Shown here piece by piece: positions 46,972 through 56,028 of a stretch of DNA of 64,000 nucleotides. Both the position numbers and the translations under genes were made by a program. Each line of letters starts with the position of its first letter. Position 1 is the stretch's first letter. Origin of the DNA: Paenibacillus uliginis N3/975 (GTDB lineage Bacteria > Bacillota > Bacilli > Paenibacillales > Paenibacillaceae); NCBI RefSeq assembly GCF_900177425.1, contig NZ_LT840184.1, forward strand, positions 3,202,263-3,266,262, in the 5' to 3' direction. The notes under the pieces were generated by a model that saw only the letters and a list, made by a program, of their open reading frames with translations, did no database searches and was not told where the DNA came from.

Positions 46972-47013
46972 CGAAATAACCCTGTACACTAAATAGCACA
47001 GGGTTATTGTATT
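46972..47013. terminator. Bidirectional terminator
   Basis: AATAACCCTGT and ACAGGGTTATT arms between the convergent glycosyltransferase and SufR-like genes. Confidence 0.8.
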
Positions 47014-47031
47014 CTGATGAAAAATGCTAGA

Positions 47032-47730
47032 TTAAATATATGGCGAGATGTTAGGATTCGTTGACTGATTCTTTGTAGCCATTTTTTGAACCCTGTAAAC
47101 GCAGCTTCTTCCTCCGGATAAAATATATTCAACCCGCTCAACAGTTACGTCGTTTCCAAGAACTTGATGAAACAACTGTAATTCGTTTTTACATAATCCG
47201 GCACATGTCGCAGCAGCTTCACAAATCGGACAATGCTTCTCAATAAACAAAAAACATCCATCTTCTTCTTGCTTGATCTCAGCCATATACCCTTCATTGG
47301 TCCGAATCTCCGCCAGTTTCTCCAACCTTTCTCTGGTGACGGAAGTGTCGCCAATGTAATTCAGATACTGTTTTTGCATTTTTTTATTCCGGACAGCCAG
47401 CAGTTTATCCATGCCTTCGCTTCCAAAAGCCTCTTTCATCGAGTGGATCAGACTGAGTGATAAATCCGAATATCCGCTTGAAAAAAAGCGATCAGCCGCA
47501 GGCGTTAATTTCCATAGTTTGGTTGGTCGGCCCATCGGACGAGCCTCTTCTTCGTATGTAACCAACCCTTCTTCTTGCAAGGCATTTAAATGTTGGCGAA
47601 TCGCCATTCCGTTCAGGGAAAAATGATCGGAAAGGGCCACAACATCCATACCTGCATGTTCTTTTAGTAAATTGATGATGGCTCTCCGAGTATTCATGGA
47701 GGCATCTTTTTTATTTTGATTTTGTCTCAA
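47032..47730 (-). CDS. SufR-like iron-sulfur winged-helix regulator
   Basis: 232 aa. N-terminal winged helix (RAIINLLKEHAGMDVVALSD, MAIRQHLNALQEEGLVTYEE, GRPTKLWKLT). The C-terminal half holds CPICEAAATCAGLCKNEL and a final Cys (SCVYRV), the four-Cys pattern of SufR-type [4Fe-4S] repressors. The family controls suf Fe-S assembly genes or detoxification genes in response to iron-sulfur or redox state. It faces an IscA-type gene transcribed the other way, 200 bp apart, a sensible target (inference). The true start may be the internal ATG at 47,697 (MNTRRAIINLL). Confidence 0.8.
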   Translation of the reverse strand: MRQNQNKKDASMNTRRAIINLLKEHAGMDVVALSDHFSLNGMAIRQHLNALQEEGLVTYEEEARPMGRPTKLWKLTPAADRFFSSGYSDLSLSLIHSMKEAFGSEGMDKLLAVRNKKMQKQYLNYIGDTSVTRERLEKLAEIRTNEGYMAEIKQEEDGCFLFIEKHCPICEAAATCAGLCKNELQLFHQVLGNDVTVERVEYILSGGRSCVYRVQKMATKNQSTNPNISPYI

Positions 47731-47798
47731 TGCAGACCTCCACTGTAAAACCTTGATAATGACGTGAATGTGTACATTTTTAATTACGGAATCAGATC

Positions 47799-47884
47799 AT
47801 GTATGAACTGACACCCAAAGGGGCTGCGCTTGCTGCTTTCATTCCCGGTCTAATGAACTGGATTACCTATGAACATGAATAGCT
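47799..47884 (+). pseudogene. Tail of a HxlR-like winged-helix regulator
   Basis: Reads MYELTPKGAALAAFIPGLMN then WITYEHE and stops. This matches the wing and last helix of HxlR/MarR-type regulators (YxLTxKGxxLxxxL..L..W). Nothing earlier of the gene is left. Confidence 0.4.
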
Positions 47885-47948
47885 TGTAGGGCTACCTGGG
47901 CTTCTATTAATTATGATTTACTAAAATTATGTTATGGAGGGTTACGTA

Positions 47949-48248
47949 ATGATTCAGGTTACCGAAACAGCATCACGAAAAATAACCGAAATTATCAAAA
48001 GCGCAAACATACCTAACGCATTTCTAAGGGTTGGTGTTGAAGAGGGGGGATGCAGTGGATTATCGTACATGTTGATTGTGGATAGGCAGCAAGACAATGA
48101 AGATATTATACTGGATCAAGGAGATTTCAGCATACTAGTGCAAGCCGATCATGACCGGTTTATTGAAGGACTCGTTATCGATTACGAAGAAAGCGGAATG
48201 TTGGGCGGATTTACCATAAATAATCCCAATTCAAAAGCGTCTTATTGA
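47949..48248 (+). CDS. IscA/HesB-type Fe-S carrier with C-terminal Cys pair lost to a premature stop
   Basis: 99 aa from ATG 47949, with GGAGG 8 nt upstream (the frame is open from 47,934). A-type fold with the first ligand Cys in EEGGCSGLSYML. Family members end NPNAK.S.CGCGSSF. Here the sequence reads NPNSKASY then TGA, but the next codons still spell CGASF. TGT to TAT and GGA to TGA changes would explain both losses, removing the two C-terminal cluster ligands. The protein is therefore probably unable to carry a normal cluster. Confidence 0.78.
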   Translation: MIQVTETASRKITEIIKSANIPNAFLRVGVEEGGCSGLSYMLIVDRQQDNEDIILDQGDFSILVQADHDRFIEGLVIDYEESGMLGGFTINNPNSKASY

Positions 48249-48349
48249 TGCGGGGCCAGTTTCAGAATGGCCAATTATCGTGGAGACGTTAAGAAATGCG
48301 ACTAGAAGCGGGAAGGAGATCCATCCATGATATCATTGCTAGTATCAGA

Positions 48350-48428
48350 TGATTCTTGTCCCGTCCTGAAGACAAGAACTTATATCGTTAGCCGAAATGG
48401 ACAAGAACTTGTATTCATAGCCGATTAG
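48350..48428. repeat. Family 2 repeat, right part
   Basis: TTCTTGTCCCGTCCTGAAGACAAGAACTTA (palindrome arms), then GGACAAGAACTTGTATTCAT and AGCCGATTAGATAA. Confidence 0.8.
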
Positions 48429-48477
48429 ATAATTTACCCCAATACAAGAAGCCAGGGACTGGACAACCGACAACAAT

Positions 48478-48658
48478 ATATGCTGTCTAATGAACAATTG
48501 TAGGTGTCGGAGGACAAGAACATATACGCTTAAGGAGGTCGCGAAAATCGCGGCTTTTTTGTTTTAACGATATAAGATCTTGTCCCGAGCTAAGGACAAG
48601 ATCTTATATCATTAGCCGAAATCGACAAGAATTTGTATTCATAGCCGATTCATGAGGA
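48478..48658. repeat. Family 2 repeat, near-complete copy
   Basis: Left edge GCTGTCTAATGAAC, GTGTCGGAGGACAAGAACAT, hairpin GTCGCGAAAATCGCGGC with T-run, palindrome AAGATCTTGTCCCGAGC / GGACAAGATCTTA, then CGACAAGAATTTGTATTCAT and AGCCGATTCATG. It is only 50 bp after another partial copy. Confidence 0.88.
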
Positions 48659-48853
48659 CCATTGTTCTTAAAATTGCACCTAGACCATAAATGCTAAGTA
48701 CAGGTTAAAGATGGGTCAGCTTTATAAATTCGCAAAATCTTGTGAAATTCGACTTATTATAAGGTAAAATGTGTATTTTTGATATAATGTACCTATACAC
48801 TTGGTAATCTTCATATTCGAAATAAGAGTGATTTTGAGAGGGGGAAATAAATT

Positions 48854-51076
48854 GTGATCAAGGAAATCCACATTAGTAACGTTGCTACCTACAGCGATAC
48901 CGGTGTTGTCTATGACGGACTGAAAAAAGTTAATTTTTTTTACGGATCAAATGGGAGCGGAAAGACTACTTTATCTAATGTACTCAAAAATCCAGCCGCT
49001 TTCCTGGATAGTCGATTAGAATGGAAATCCCAACCATTAAAAACAGTAGTGTATAATCAAAAATTTGTAGAGGAAAACTTTCACCAAGATACAGATATTA
49101 AAGGCATTTTTACTTTGGGTAGAGAATCGACTGAAATTAAACAAGCTATAGTTGATAAAAAGAAACTCCTTGATAAAGTGGATGAGGAAATTCGAAGATT
49201 AGTTTCAAATATAGGATCGAAACAAAAAGAGTCAGCTCTTAACGAAGATGAATTTACAGAAGATTGTTGAAAATTAAAGCGAAAATACAACGAGGTATTC
49301 TCAGAAGCTTTTTCTGGTTTACGAAACAATAAAGTAAATTTCATGAGAAGGTGTACACAGGTTTCTACAGGTTCTCCAGTTTGTGATTTTTTAGATCTCC
49401 AAGCTAAAGCAAACAAATTTTATAAAGGATCAATTGAAAAGCTTCCTCTCATTGATCCAATCAATATTGATCAACTTCATGCAATATGTTGTCACAGAAT
49501 TTTTCGCACCCCTATTATTGGTAAGCAGGAGGTAGATATCGCTGTCCTCATATCTAAGCTGGCCATAAGTGATTGGGTGAAACAAGGACACCAACATTTA
49601 GCAGCAACAGAAGGATTATGCCCCTTCTGTCAACAGGATCTGCCAAAGGGATTTACTCAAAAGTTAGATGATTATTTTAACGAGTATTATGAAAAAGAAA
49701 TGAAAGAACTTCAGGATCAAATTGGGAAATACAATCACTTCATCCAAAGTCTATTAACTCAAATATTCAAACTGATGTCCAAAGGTGAAGATACATACTT
49801 AGATCTTAAAGTGATCACACAAAATTGCGAACTTATCCAGTCCAAAAATGAACATAATCTGGATATATTCAAGCAAAAGCAGAGCCAACCTAGCAAACCG
49901 ATTGAACCTATGACCTTTAATTCATTCGTCGAAGAAATTAATGTCGAGATTGATCGAGCAAACCAACAAATCAAAACACATAATGCTTATGTTGATAATC
50001 GAGAAGATGAAGAGAGACTTTTAAAAAGCCAGATTTGGGACTATATTCTGTATGAGAACCAACAGAATCATGAGAAATATGTACGTAAGGATTTTGCCTT
50101 AGGGAAAGCAATAGAGAGCCTTAATAAGACACTAGACTTAAAGAAACATGAGAAAAACACGTTGGTAACGGAGATTCAACAGTTGGAAGCACAAATCACC
50201 AGTGTTATCCCATCTGTAAATGAGATGAATCGGCTATTAAAGGCTTATCATTTTACAAACTTTAAGTTCGCTCATACCCAAAATCAAGGGAACTATCGTT
50301 TAATTCGATCCAATGGTCAGGATGTGAATCAAACTTTAAGTGAGGGTGAGAAAACGTTCGTTACATTTCTTTACTTTATGCATTTATTAAACGGGAGTAA
50401 TAATAGTGAGCTTATAACAGAAAATAAAGTGGTCGTCATAGATGATCCAATTTCAAGCTTGGATAGTAATGTGTTGTTTATTGTTAGTAATCTTATTTCA
50501 AAGCTCATTGAAGATGTTCGAAATAATCAAAGCAATACTATTCAATTGTTTCTTCTAACTCACAATGTCTATTTTCACAAAGAGATTACGTTTTCTAAAA
50601 AAAGATCAAAGGATGGATCTAAAATGCAGGAAGAAACGTTTTGGATCATACGGAAAGTAAATGATATAACGGAATCTAAATCCTATGATAGCAACCCGAT
50701 TAAAAGTTCGTATGAGTTAATGTGGCAAGAATTAAAATCGGCACAACATAATTCTTCAATCACAGTTCAAAATTTGATTCGAAGAATCATTGAAAATTAC
50801 TTTAAGATATACGGTAATTATAGTGATAATGATATCATTGAAAAATTTGAAGAGGAAGAAAAAGTGATATGCAAATCCTTACTTTCCTGGGCCAATGATG
50901 GTTCTCACTTCGCAGGGGATGACTTGTATATTGAACATCCTATTGATACTGTAAATAGATATTTATGTGTCTTTGAAAAGATATTCATAGTGACTAATCA
51001 TCACGCGCATTACAAAATGATGATGGGAATTGAGGACCTCCAAGAGGAAGTGACCGACCAAACCCAAGTATCATAG
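48854..51076 (+). pseudogene. RloC/PrrC-like AAA_13 anticodon nuclease, interrupted by one in-frame TGA
   Basis: GTG 48854 follows GAGAGGGGGA. Reading through TGA (49,268-49,270) gives about 740 aa in one frame. In order: Walker A GSNGSGKTT (about 31), coiled coil with zinc-hook CPFCQQ (Cys about 256 and 259), ABC signature LSEGEKTFVTFLYF (about 494), Walker B VVVIDDPISSLDSN (about 527), then RRIIENYF (Arg about 643, Glu 647) and NDGSH (His about 685), which fits the R-x3-E...H nuclease triad of PrrC/RloC. These proteins cut tRNA anticodon loops to stop phage growth, and the hook marks RloC. The TGA follows EFTEDC and precedes KLKRKYNEVF, where AAA_13 proteins usually have Trp. The downstream part alone (from about 49,343) lacks Walker A. 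Confidence 0.78.
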
Positions 51077-51171
51077 CATTTAAAAAGACAATACTAATAA
51101 CTAACGGTATGTAAACTCGCCAGTTTGCATCCCGTTTTTTTTAGAAGTTGGATACGAAATGTGACACACAC

Positions 51172-51332
51172 ATGTCGGGGTACAAGAACATAGTCCCATT
51201 GAAAGTCGCTAAAATAGCGGCTTTTTTGTTTTATCGGTACAAGTTCTTGCCCCGAGTCGAGGACAAGAACTTGTACCGATTGCCGAAAAGGACAAGAACA
51301 TGAGCCGATTACCGATTAGATAAGTATCTAAC
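51172..51332. repeat. Family 2 repeat, fullest copy
   Basis: TGTCGGGGTACAAGAACATA, hairpin GTCGCTAAAATAGCGGC with TTTTTTGTTTT, palindrome TACAAGTTCTTGCCCCGAG / GGACAAGAACTTGTACC, then GGACAAGAACATGAGCCGAT and TACCGATTAGATAAGTATCT. Used here as reference copy, about 160 bp. Confidence 0.9.
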
Positions 51333-51352
51333 TATGTTTCCATGCAATTTCA

Positions 51353-51378
51353 TTAAGCTAACGGGCAGGATAGTTCAA
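51353..51378. repeat. Family 1 repeat, right half-site
   Basis: TTAAGCTAACGGGCAGGATAG TTCAA; it starts 20 bp after the family 2 copy. Confidence 0.75.
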
Positions 51379-51401
51379 ACGTTTCTCGAATATTTTATGA
51401 G

Positions 51402-52073
51402 TTGGATAATTTAATGAACTTTGTGAATATAACGTTATCTGAAAGATACGCAAATCTTATATGTGAGGTGATTCGTTTGAAGCAAGGACTCATAGTGTTG
51501 ATGAACGGAACTTCAAGTTCAGGAAAAACTAGTATTTCTATGGAACTGATCAATCAGAAAGAGATTCTTTTTCATCATTTATCAATAGATGATTTTTTTT
51601 ATAATTTCAATGATTTTATTGATAATAAATTTCCAGATCTTAAACCTACAAGAGAATTAGATGATCAAGGTATTGCACAAATAATTTTTGATCCCATAAT
51701 TTCAATGTACTATTCGACAATTAAACTGTTTTCGGAAATGGGTTTGAATGTAATAGCAGATACCGTAATCGACAATGACAAGCGGTTTAATGATTATCTT
51801 GATGTACTTTTTGATCATCCTACATTATTTGTAGGTGTAATATGCTCAAAAGAAGAACTCATAAGAAGAGAGCAAATAAGAGGAGATAGAAAAATTGGAC
51901 TAGCAGCTTCACAGTTCAGCAAAGTATATTGCATTGATGAATATGACCTTGAAGTAAATACTGAAGAGTTGAATCCAACAGAATGTGCCGAAAAGATATT
52001 AAGTTTTATTAAGTCCGATAAGGATTACTCGGCATTTAAGAAATTAAGTAAAAGAGATATTAGTGTTTCATAG
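51402..52073 (+). CDS. Chloramphenicol phosphotransferase-like (CPT family) protein
   Basis: Up to 223 aa. P-loop NGTSSSGKTS, DDFFYNF after the second strand, and LFVGVICSKEELIRREQIRG then DRKIGLAASQ, matching the family motif (VGVRCPLEVLxxREzxRGDRxxGLA). Streptomyces CPT phosphorylates chloramphenicol at O-3; Firmicutes homologues are mostly uncharacterised kinases. The longest frame opens at TTG 51402. TTG 51477 (MKQGLIVLMNGTSSSGK) has a good GAGGTG 6 nt upstream and matches usual family length, so it is the likelier start. Confidence 0.78.
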   Translation: MDNLMNFVNITLSERYANLICEVIRLKQGLIVLMNGTSSSGKTSISMELINQKEILFHHLSIDDFFYNFNDFIDNKFPDLKPTRELDDQGIAQIIFDPIISMYYSTIKLFSEMGLNVIADTVIDNDKRFNDYLDVLFDHPTLFVGVICSKEELIRREQIRGDRKIGLAASQFSKVYCIDEYDLEVNTEELNPTECAEKILSFIKSDKDYSAFKKLSKRDISVS

Positions 52074-52103
52074 AAGGCGAATCCATCAGATAACACCATA
52101 TTC

Positions 52104-52142
52104 AAGCATTGGGGCTATCGCCCCTCGGTCTGCCCGAGGGAT
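52104..52142. other. Twin hairpins GGGGC-TATC-GCCCC and CCTCGG-TCTG-CCCGAGG
   Basis: Two adjacent compact GC hairpins between the CPT-like gene and the next family 1 repeat, with no T-run. May be a degraded terminator or an RNA element; nothing more can be said. Confidence 0.4.
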
Positions 52143-52150
52143 TTCGGAAT

Positions 52151-52237
52151 TAAGCTAACGGGACACGATAGCACCATGACAATAGGCAGCCGAGATCATC
52201 GGCTGCCTATTCAGCTAACTGGCAGGATAGTTTAATG
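52151..52237. repeat. Family 1 repeat, full copy
   Basis: AAGCTAACGGGACACGATAGC, perfect 12-bp hairpin ATAGGCAGCCGA / TCGGCTGCCTAT, then GCTAACTGGCAGGATAGTTT. Confidence 0.92.
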
Positions 52238-52289
52238 TAAATGAAAAAAGCAACACGTAGTGGTATGCACTCGTGTTGCTTTCAGTGTT

Positions 52290-53150
52290 CTAAGATCTAA
52301 GTTTCTTAACGATAGGGATCCAAATTTCAGTTTCATACATGTTGTTTCCTCTATCGTAAACCATTTCAAACTCGGGGGCATTTACGAGTTCGTAATTACA
52401 GGTTGGAAACCATTCCCCCCAAATACGTTTCCACAATTCAAGAATACCACTCTGTCCGTCTGGGTTGATTCCAGTTGTGAATATTGCGTAGGTTTGAGGT
52501 GCGATATGAAGTTTTTCAAACCCTCTCTGCAGTCCGCTCTGAGGTATAAAATAACCGATCATGTAGGAATAATTCTTGCCTTTGTTGTATTTTATTCCAT
52601 GAATTTGATCATTTTCATTTAAATTCGCAGCATCACGAATTCTATCAACGGTTCCGTCAGAGACACACTTATTCCAAAAAGCAGGTATTTCAACAAACCC
52701 ATCTATACTGACTACTGTGGATACGCCAAACATTTCAAAAGCTTCTTTTTCTTCAATTTTGTAATTCATTTCCACATCTCCTCGAATCGAAATATGAAAG
52801 GATAACCGAGGATAGGCTTTTAGTGTGACGCCTTTGTCGCGCGCTGACTTGGGCATCACACCGTGCATTTTTTTAAACGCTCTAGAAAATGCCTCTGGAG
52901 ATTCGTAACCATAATTCAAAGCGATATCGATGACCTTTACATCGCTGTTTTGTAGTTCAAATGCGGCAAGAGTAAGGCGTCTGCGCCTAATATACTCAGA
53001 AAGCGGCACACTGGCTATGAACGAAAACATCCGTTGGAAATGGTAAGTTGAACAACAGGCAATTCTAGCTATTTGGTCGTAATCGATTGTTTCAGTCAGG
53101 TGTGTTTCTAGATATTCTATTGCGCTATTCATGCGATCCAACCAGTCCAT
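52290..53150 (-). CDS. AraC-family regulator with GyrI-like ligand-binding domain
   Basis: 286 aa. N-terminal AraC DNA-binding domain with two helix-turn-helices (IDYDQIARIACCSTYHFQRM, VKVIDIALNYGYESPEAFSR). The C-terminal half (about 120-286) is a GyrI/effector-binding domain (MNYKIEEKEAFEMFGVSTVV, AIFTTGINPDGQSGILELW), as in Rob and SoxS-like drug-sensing activators. It probably responds to small aromatic or cationic compounds. AAAGGATG precedes its start on the minus strand. No target can be inferred from position. Confidence 0.9.
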   Translation of the reverse strand: MDWLDRMNSAIEYLETHLTETIDYDQIARIACCSTYHFQRMFSFIASVPLSEYIRRRRLTLAAFELQNSDVKVIDIALNYGYESPEAFSRAFKKMHGVMPKSARDKGVTLKAYPRLSFHISIRGDVEMNYKIEEKEAFEMFGVSTVVSIDGFVEIPAFWNKCVSDGTVDRIRDAANLNENDQIHGIKYNKGKNYSYMIGYFIPQSGLQRGFEKLHIAPQTYAIFTTGINPDGQSGILELWKRIWGEWFPTCNYELVNAPEFEMVYDRGNNMYETEIWIPIVKKLRS

Positions 53151-53284
53151 ACAACCATCCTTTCAAGATCAATTATAGGAAATAAAGAAAATTGAAACCT
53201 TGCAATCCATGCACCGAAATATCATGTTCGAGATTGTATTAATAAATCCTCTATTTTGGGTTACCAACTGAAGTCTACTTAGAT

Positions 53285-53349
53285 ATTGAACTAAAGGGAT
53301 ACGATAGCCCAATAAAAAAGCATCAACGTGATCAGCTGCTGTTTTCAAC
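53285..53349. repeat. Family 1 repeat, degraded left half
   Basis: TTGAACTAAAGGGATACGATAG then a degraded stem (GATCAGCTGCTG). The right half-site is missing. Confidence 0.55.
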
Positions 53350-53362
53350 TAGCAGACTGACA

Positions 53363-53401
53363 ATAGGGATCGTTGCAGAAATGCTGACGATCCTTTTTTG
53401 T
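53363..53401 (+). terminator. Terminator-like hairpin
   Basis: GGATCGTTGCAG / CTGACGATCC arms, then six T. Confidence 0.65.
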
Positions 53402-53436
53402 ATACCTTTACGGAAGTTCAACCAAAGTTTTAGATA

Positions 53437-53475
53437 CAAAAAAGCCACTTGCTTTCGCAAGTAGCCTTTAACCGC
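53437..53475 (-). terminator. Minus-strand terminator-like hairpin
   Basis: GCCACTTGC-TTTC-GCAAGTAGC, flanked on the left by AAAAAA, so it would end transcription arriving from the right. No minus-strand gene is found next to it. Confidence 0.45.
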
Positions 53476-53553
53476 TAAGCCCATGATGACCATAATAAAT
53501 AGAGAGGGTGTTCTCCCTAATCCAAGAGCGCCTAATCAAAAGGAGAGAGTCCC

Positions 53554-54774
53554 ATGAAAAAACAGTTTATCAAAATCGCAGGAATCGCACTGGCAGCAGC
53601 ACTTACGGTATGCACGATGGGCATCACGACACCAAACGCACAAGCCGCTACAACTCAATTTTCAGACGTGAAATCGACCCACTGGGCCGCCAGCGCCATT
53701 ACCAAAGGTGTATCTACAGGCTATGTCGATGGGTACACGAATGGTACATTCAAGCCGGACGCCAGCGTCACACGCGCGGAATTCGTGAAGATGGTCGTCT
53801 CGGCCATGAAACTTGAAACCACACCAGCAAGCGGTAAATGATACACCGAGTACGTTGACGCCGCAAGCAAAGCAGGCCTTTACGCATCCGCCGATTTCAA
53901 CAATAACGAAGCGGCTTGGACGAAAGTCATGACACGCGAAGAAATGGCCCGCGTTGCAGCTCGTGCGATCGGAGAAACGACAAAAGAAAATGACAAATGG
54001 ATGTATCTCGCCACGAAAGCCGGTCTGATAAAAGGCGTCGGTATAGGGCAGATCGCTCCGAAAGGGCTGACCACACGTGCGCAGGCGATCGTTGTAATCG
54101 AACGCATTCTTTCCAAGAACACCGGCACTGACCTCGACGTCGATAAGTATGCAGTCGGCAGTGCTGAAATCGCATGGCACGGTACGAACATCTTCACCGT
54201 GATGCCGGAAATGTGGGTAACAGCGGAAGCCCATCTGAAACAAGCTGGTAAGTCGTCGGTCGAAGAATTGTGGAACGAAAAGCTCATGACCATCACGTCG
54301 AAAGACGGGATGTATCAAGGCAAGCTTGACGCCCTTATCGCCATCGACCTTTCCGATCCCAACGACCCCAACCTTGGTTTGATTGCTCCGATCAATACGC
54401 TCAAATGGTTCAATAACCAACCTTCGATCAGAAACCTTATGGTCAAAGACCAGAAAAACAGTTACGTCCTGTATTTCAAAGGTGGGACGGTATTTAACAA
54501 AGATACAAAAAAATATAATCCACGAGAAAGACTACAATTCCGGGTCGATGGATTTGATAGTCCTGATCGCAATGCCTTTTTCGATAAAGGTGTGCTAAAT
54601 GCAAGCGCCAGCATTTACCGCGATAGCCTGTTCGACATCCCTGCCGTTATAATCCCAAAAACGGGAACTGTGCAAAATTATAGCGATTTGGAAATTAGAC
54701 TGCAAACACCAGCGGGTGGATGGTGGTTCAGCGAAAGTGTTCCGCTCCGTCTAAAAGGTAACCTGGAATATTGA
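53554..54774 (+). pseudogene. SLH-domain surface protein interrupted by one in-frame TGA
   Basis: AAGGAGAG lies 7 nt before ATG 53554. A signal peptide (IKIAGIALAAALTVCTMGIT) is followed by SLH repeats: TQFSDVKSTHWAASAITKGV and STGYVDGYTNGTFKPDASVT, then TGA (53,839-53,841), then YTEYVDAASKAGLYASADFN, MTREEMARVAARAIGE and KGLTTRAQAIVVIERIL. Reading through gives 406 aa in one frame. The TGA follows ASGK and precedes YTEYV, where SLH proteins have Trp. The C-terminal half (about 200-406) is a non-repetitive beta-rich domain (MPEMWVTAEAHLKQAGKSSV). As it stands the cell would make a 95-aa secreted SLH fragment. Confidence 0.8.
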
Positions 54775-54782
54775 GAAGAAAA

Positions 54783-54830
54783 AAGGCAGTCAGAACGCTA
54801 AACGGTGCGGATCAAACTGCCTTTGACTTT
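54783..54830 (+). terminator. Terminator of the SLH gene
   Basis: AAAGGCAGT and ACTGCCTTT arms around a long loop. Confidence 0.6.
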
Positions 54831-54972
54831 GACCTTTGCCCCGTGTGGGGGTGTTAAGCGAAGGACAGGAACGTAGGCGGTGTATTTTACCGTCTTAGAG
54901 CTGGTAGCATAAGCCCTTATTGTCTTAAAATCATTACTTGGCTCAAGCTAAGCCTATGCTGAAGCATATACA

Positions 54973-55008
54973 GAAAAAGGGCAGCCCCTTCAGGCCGCCC
55001 TTTTTAAT
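54973..55008. terminator. Terminator-like hairpin
   Basis: AAAAAGGGCAG / CGCCCTTTTT arms with T-run on either strand. Confidence 0.6.
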
Positions 55009-55030
55009 ATTCGGGAATTACTTCGTGCCG

Positions 55031-55104
55031 GCAAATTGGCCAACAAAGTAATGTTCGTGTTCAACGATAAATACCGTGCTGCAGATGTCCAAAGAAAATA
55101 AAGT
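55031..55104 (+). pseudogene. Short 3' remnant of an unidentified gene
   Basis: An open stretch without a start reads GKLANKVMFVFNDKYRAADV QRK and stops. It looks coding but is too short to name. Confidence 0.3.
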
Positions 55105-55128
55105 ATTAGACTGGTAACGCCCTATTAA

Positions 55129-55158
55129 TTAAGCTAACTGGCAGGTTAGTGTAATAAA
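55129..55158. repeat. Family 1 repeat, right half-site
   Basis: AAGCTAACTGGCAGGTTAGT, followed by GTAATA. Confidence 0.7.
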
Positions 55159-55204
55159 TAGTAGTACTTTGCAAATACATTTTATTATAAATTTTTGTAT
55201 TGCT

Positions 55205-55714
55205 TTAGTTTGAATTTTTATTCTTAAAATAGTTTTGGCTATCAGTTCGTACTTTCTCAGGTAAAACACGATCCAGTTCCTTATTTAACCAAGCAAGAGT
55301 TTTATTACGTAGAACCTTGCGCATATGCTCTTCTGCTTCAAGCATTGTCAAGTTAATCGTACATAAAGGATTGCTTTGAGTACATGAAGTACATTCTTCA
55401 TTATCTCTATACATTAAATTAGTTTTTAATATGTTTTTACATTGAAAAATAGTTTTTTTTCCTTCAACCGCTTCAATTACATCCCAAAACGAAATTTCCT
55501 CAGGGATCTTAGCTAATTTATATCCTCCCTTTACACCAGGTGTAGAACTCACAATACCAGCCTTAGACAATTTACCGAAAACTTTCGAAAGATACGTTTC
55601 TGAAAGCCCTTGAAATTCTGAAAGATCCTTTATTCCTATGCTCTCCTCTTCTGGTATGTCTATTAAATAGACAAGGCTATGCAAAGCATATTCAACCATA
55701 ACACTATACTGCAT
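55205..55714 (-). CDS. Rrf2-family regulator, copy 1
   Basis: 169 aa from ATG 55714 (AGGTGA 8 nt upstream; the frame is open to 55,726). The Rrf2 winged helix begins MQYSVMVEYALHSLVYLIDI, with IKDLSEFQGLSETYLSKVFG and ISFWDVIEAVEG. A Cys cluster CKNILKTNLMY...ECTSCTQSNPLC resembles the redox or Fe-S sensing loop of the family. Very similar to copy 2 (57,461-57,967). Its divergent partner here is only a stub of an azoreductase gene, so this regulator has lost its target. Confidence 0.9.
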   Translation of the reverse strand: MQYSVMVEYALHSLVYLIDIPEEESIGIKDLSEFQGLSETYLSKVFGKLSKAGIVSSTPGVKGGYKLAKIPEEISFWDVIEAVEGKKTIFQCKNILKTNLMYRDNEECTSCTQSNPLCTINLTMLEAEEHMRKVLRNKTLAWLNKELDRVLPEKVRTDSQNYFKNKNSN

Positions 55715-55805
55715 ATATAAAATCACCTACCTTCATGTTAATAGGCTTACCAAAAACATAGTATAGCATCTTTGTAAATTTACATAAATTAAAACGCTGT
55801 ATAAA

Positions 55806-55870
55806 TTGACATACAATTGGGAAAGTCGTATTATGGATTATGTTGATCGACGATTAGTTCGATCGACAAT
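55806..55870 (+). promoter_or_regulatory. Promoter and operator between Rrf2 copy 1 and the truncated azoreductase
   Basis: TTGACA (55,806-55,811), 17-bp spacer, TATTAT, then TTGATCGACGATTAG and CGATCGACAATT, the counterpart of the palindrome in copy 2. Confidence 0.6.
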
Positions 55871-55908
55871 TATATAGATGAACTTTCAATTTTAAGGAGG
55901 AAATTTCC

Positions 55909-55980
55909 ATGAGTAAACTACTTATCATCAATGCACATCCAGAATTTGATTCTAAAACCTCAGCAAACAGGATAGTTTAA
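55909..55980 (+). pseudogene. azoR-like gene copy 1, cut after about 20 codons
   Basis: AAGGAGG then ATG 55909 opens MSKLLIINAHPEFDSKTSA, nearly identical to the intact azoreductase at 58,188, and passes into AACAGGATAGTTTAA, the right end of a family 1 repeat, and stops. The rest of the gene is absent. Confidence 0.88.
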
Positions 55981-55982
55981 GA
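55961..55982. repeat. Family 1 repeat, truncated right end
   Basis: AGCAAACAGGATAGTTTAAG, matching the outer end of the right half-site and fused to azoR codons. Confidence 0.6.
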
Positions 55983-56028
55983 TCATACGCGGTGATGATA
56001 AAGGTTGAAGCGGCATTGATAAATATGC

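Noticed and set aside
51172..51332. Family 2 repeats as a CRISPR array
   Set aside because: Units are few, unequal in spacing and part of hairpins; no unique spacers of regular length.
43927..53841. Altered genetic code (TGA as Trp)
   Set aside because: TGA ends many normal genes here and Trp is written TGG throughout, so a full reassignment is excluded; only readthrough or mutation remains.
21498..55110. Shared 17-mer AAAGAAAATAAAGTATT at 21,498 and 55,092
   Set aside because: AT-rich low-complexity match without extension on either side.
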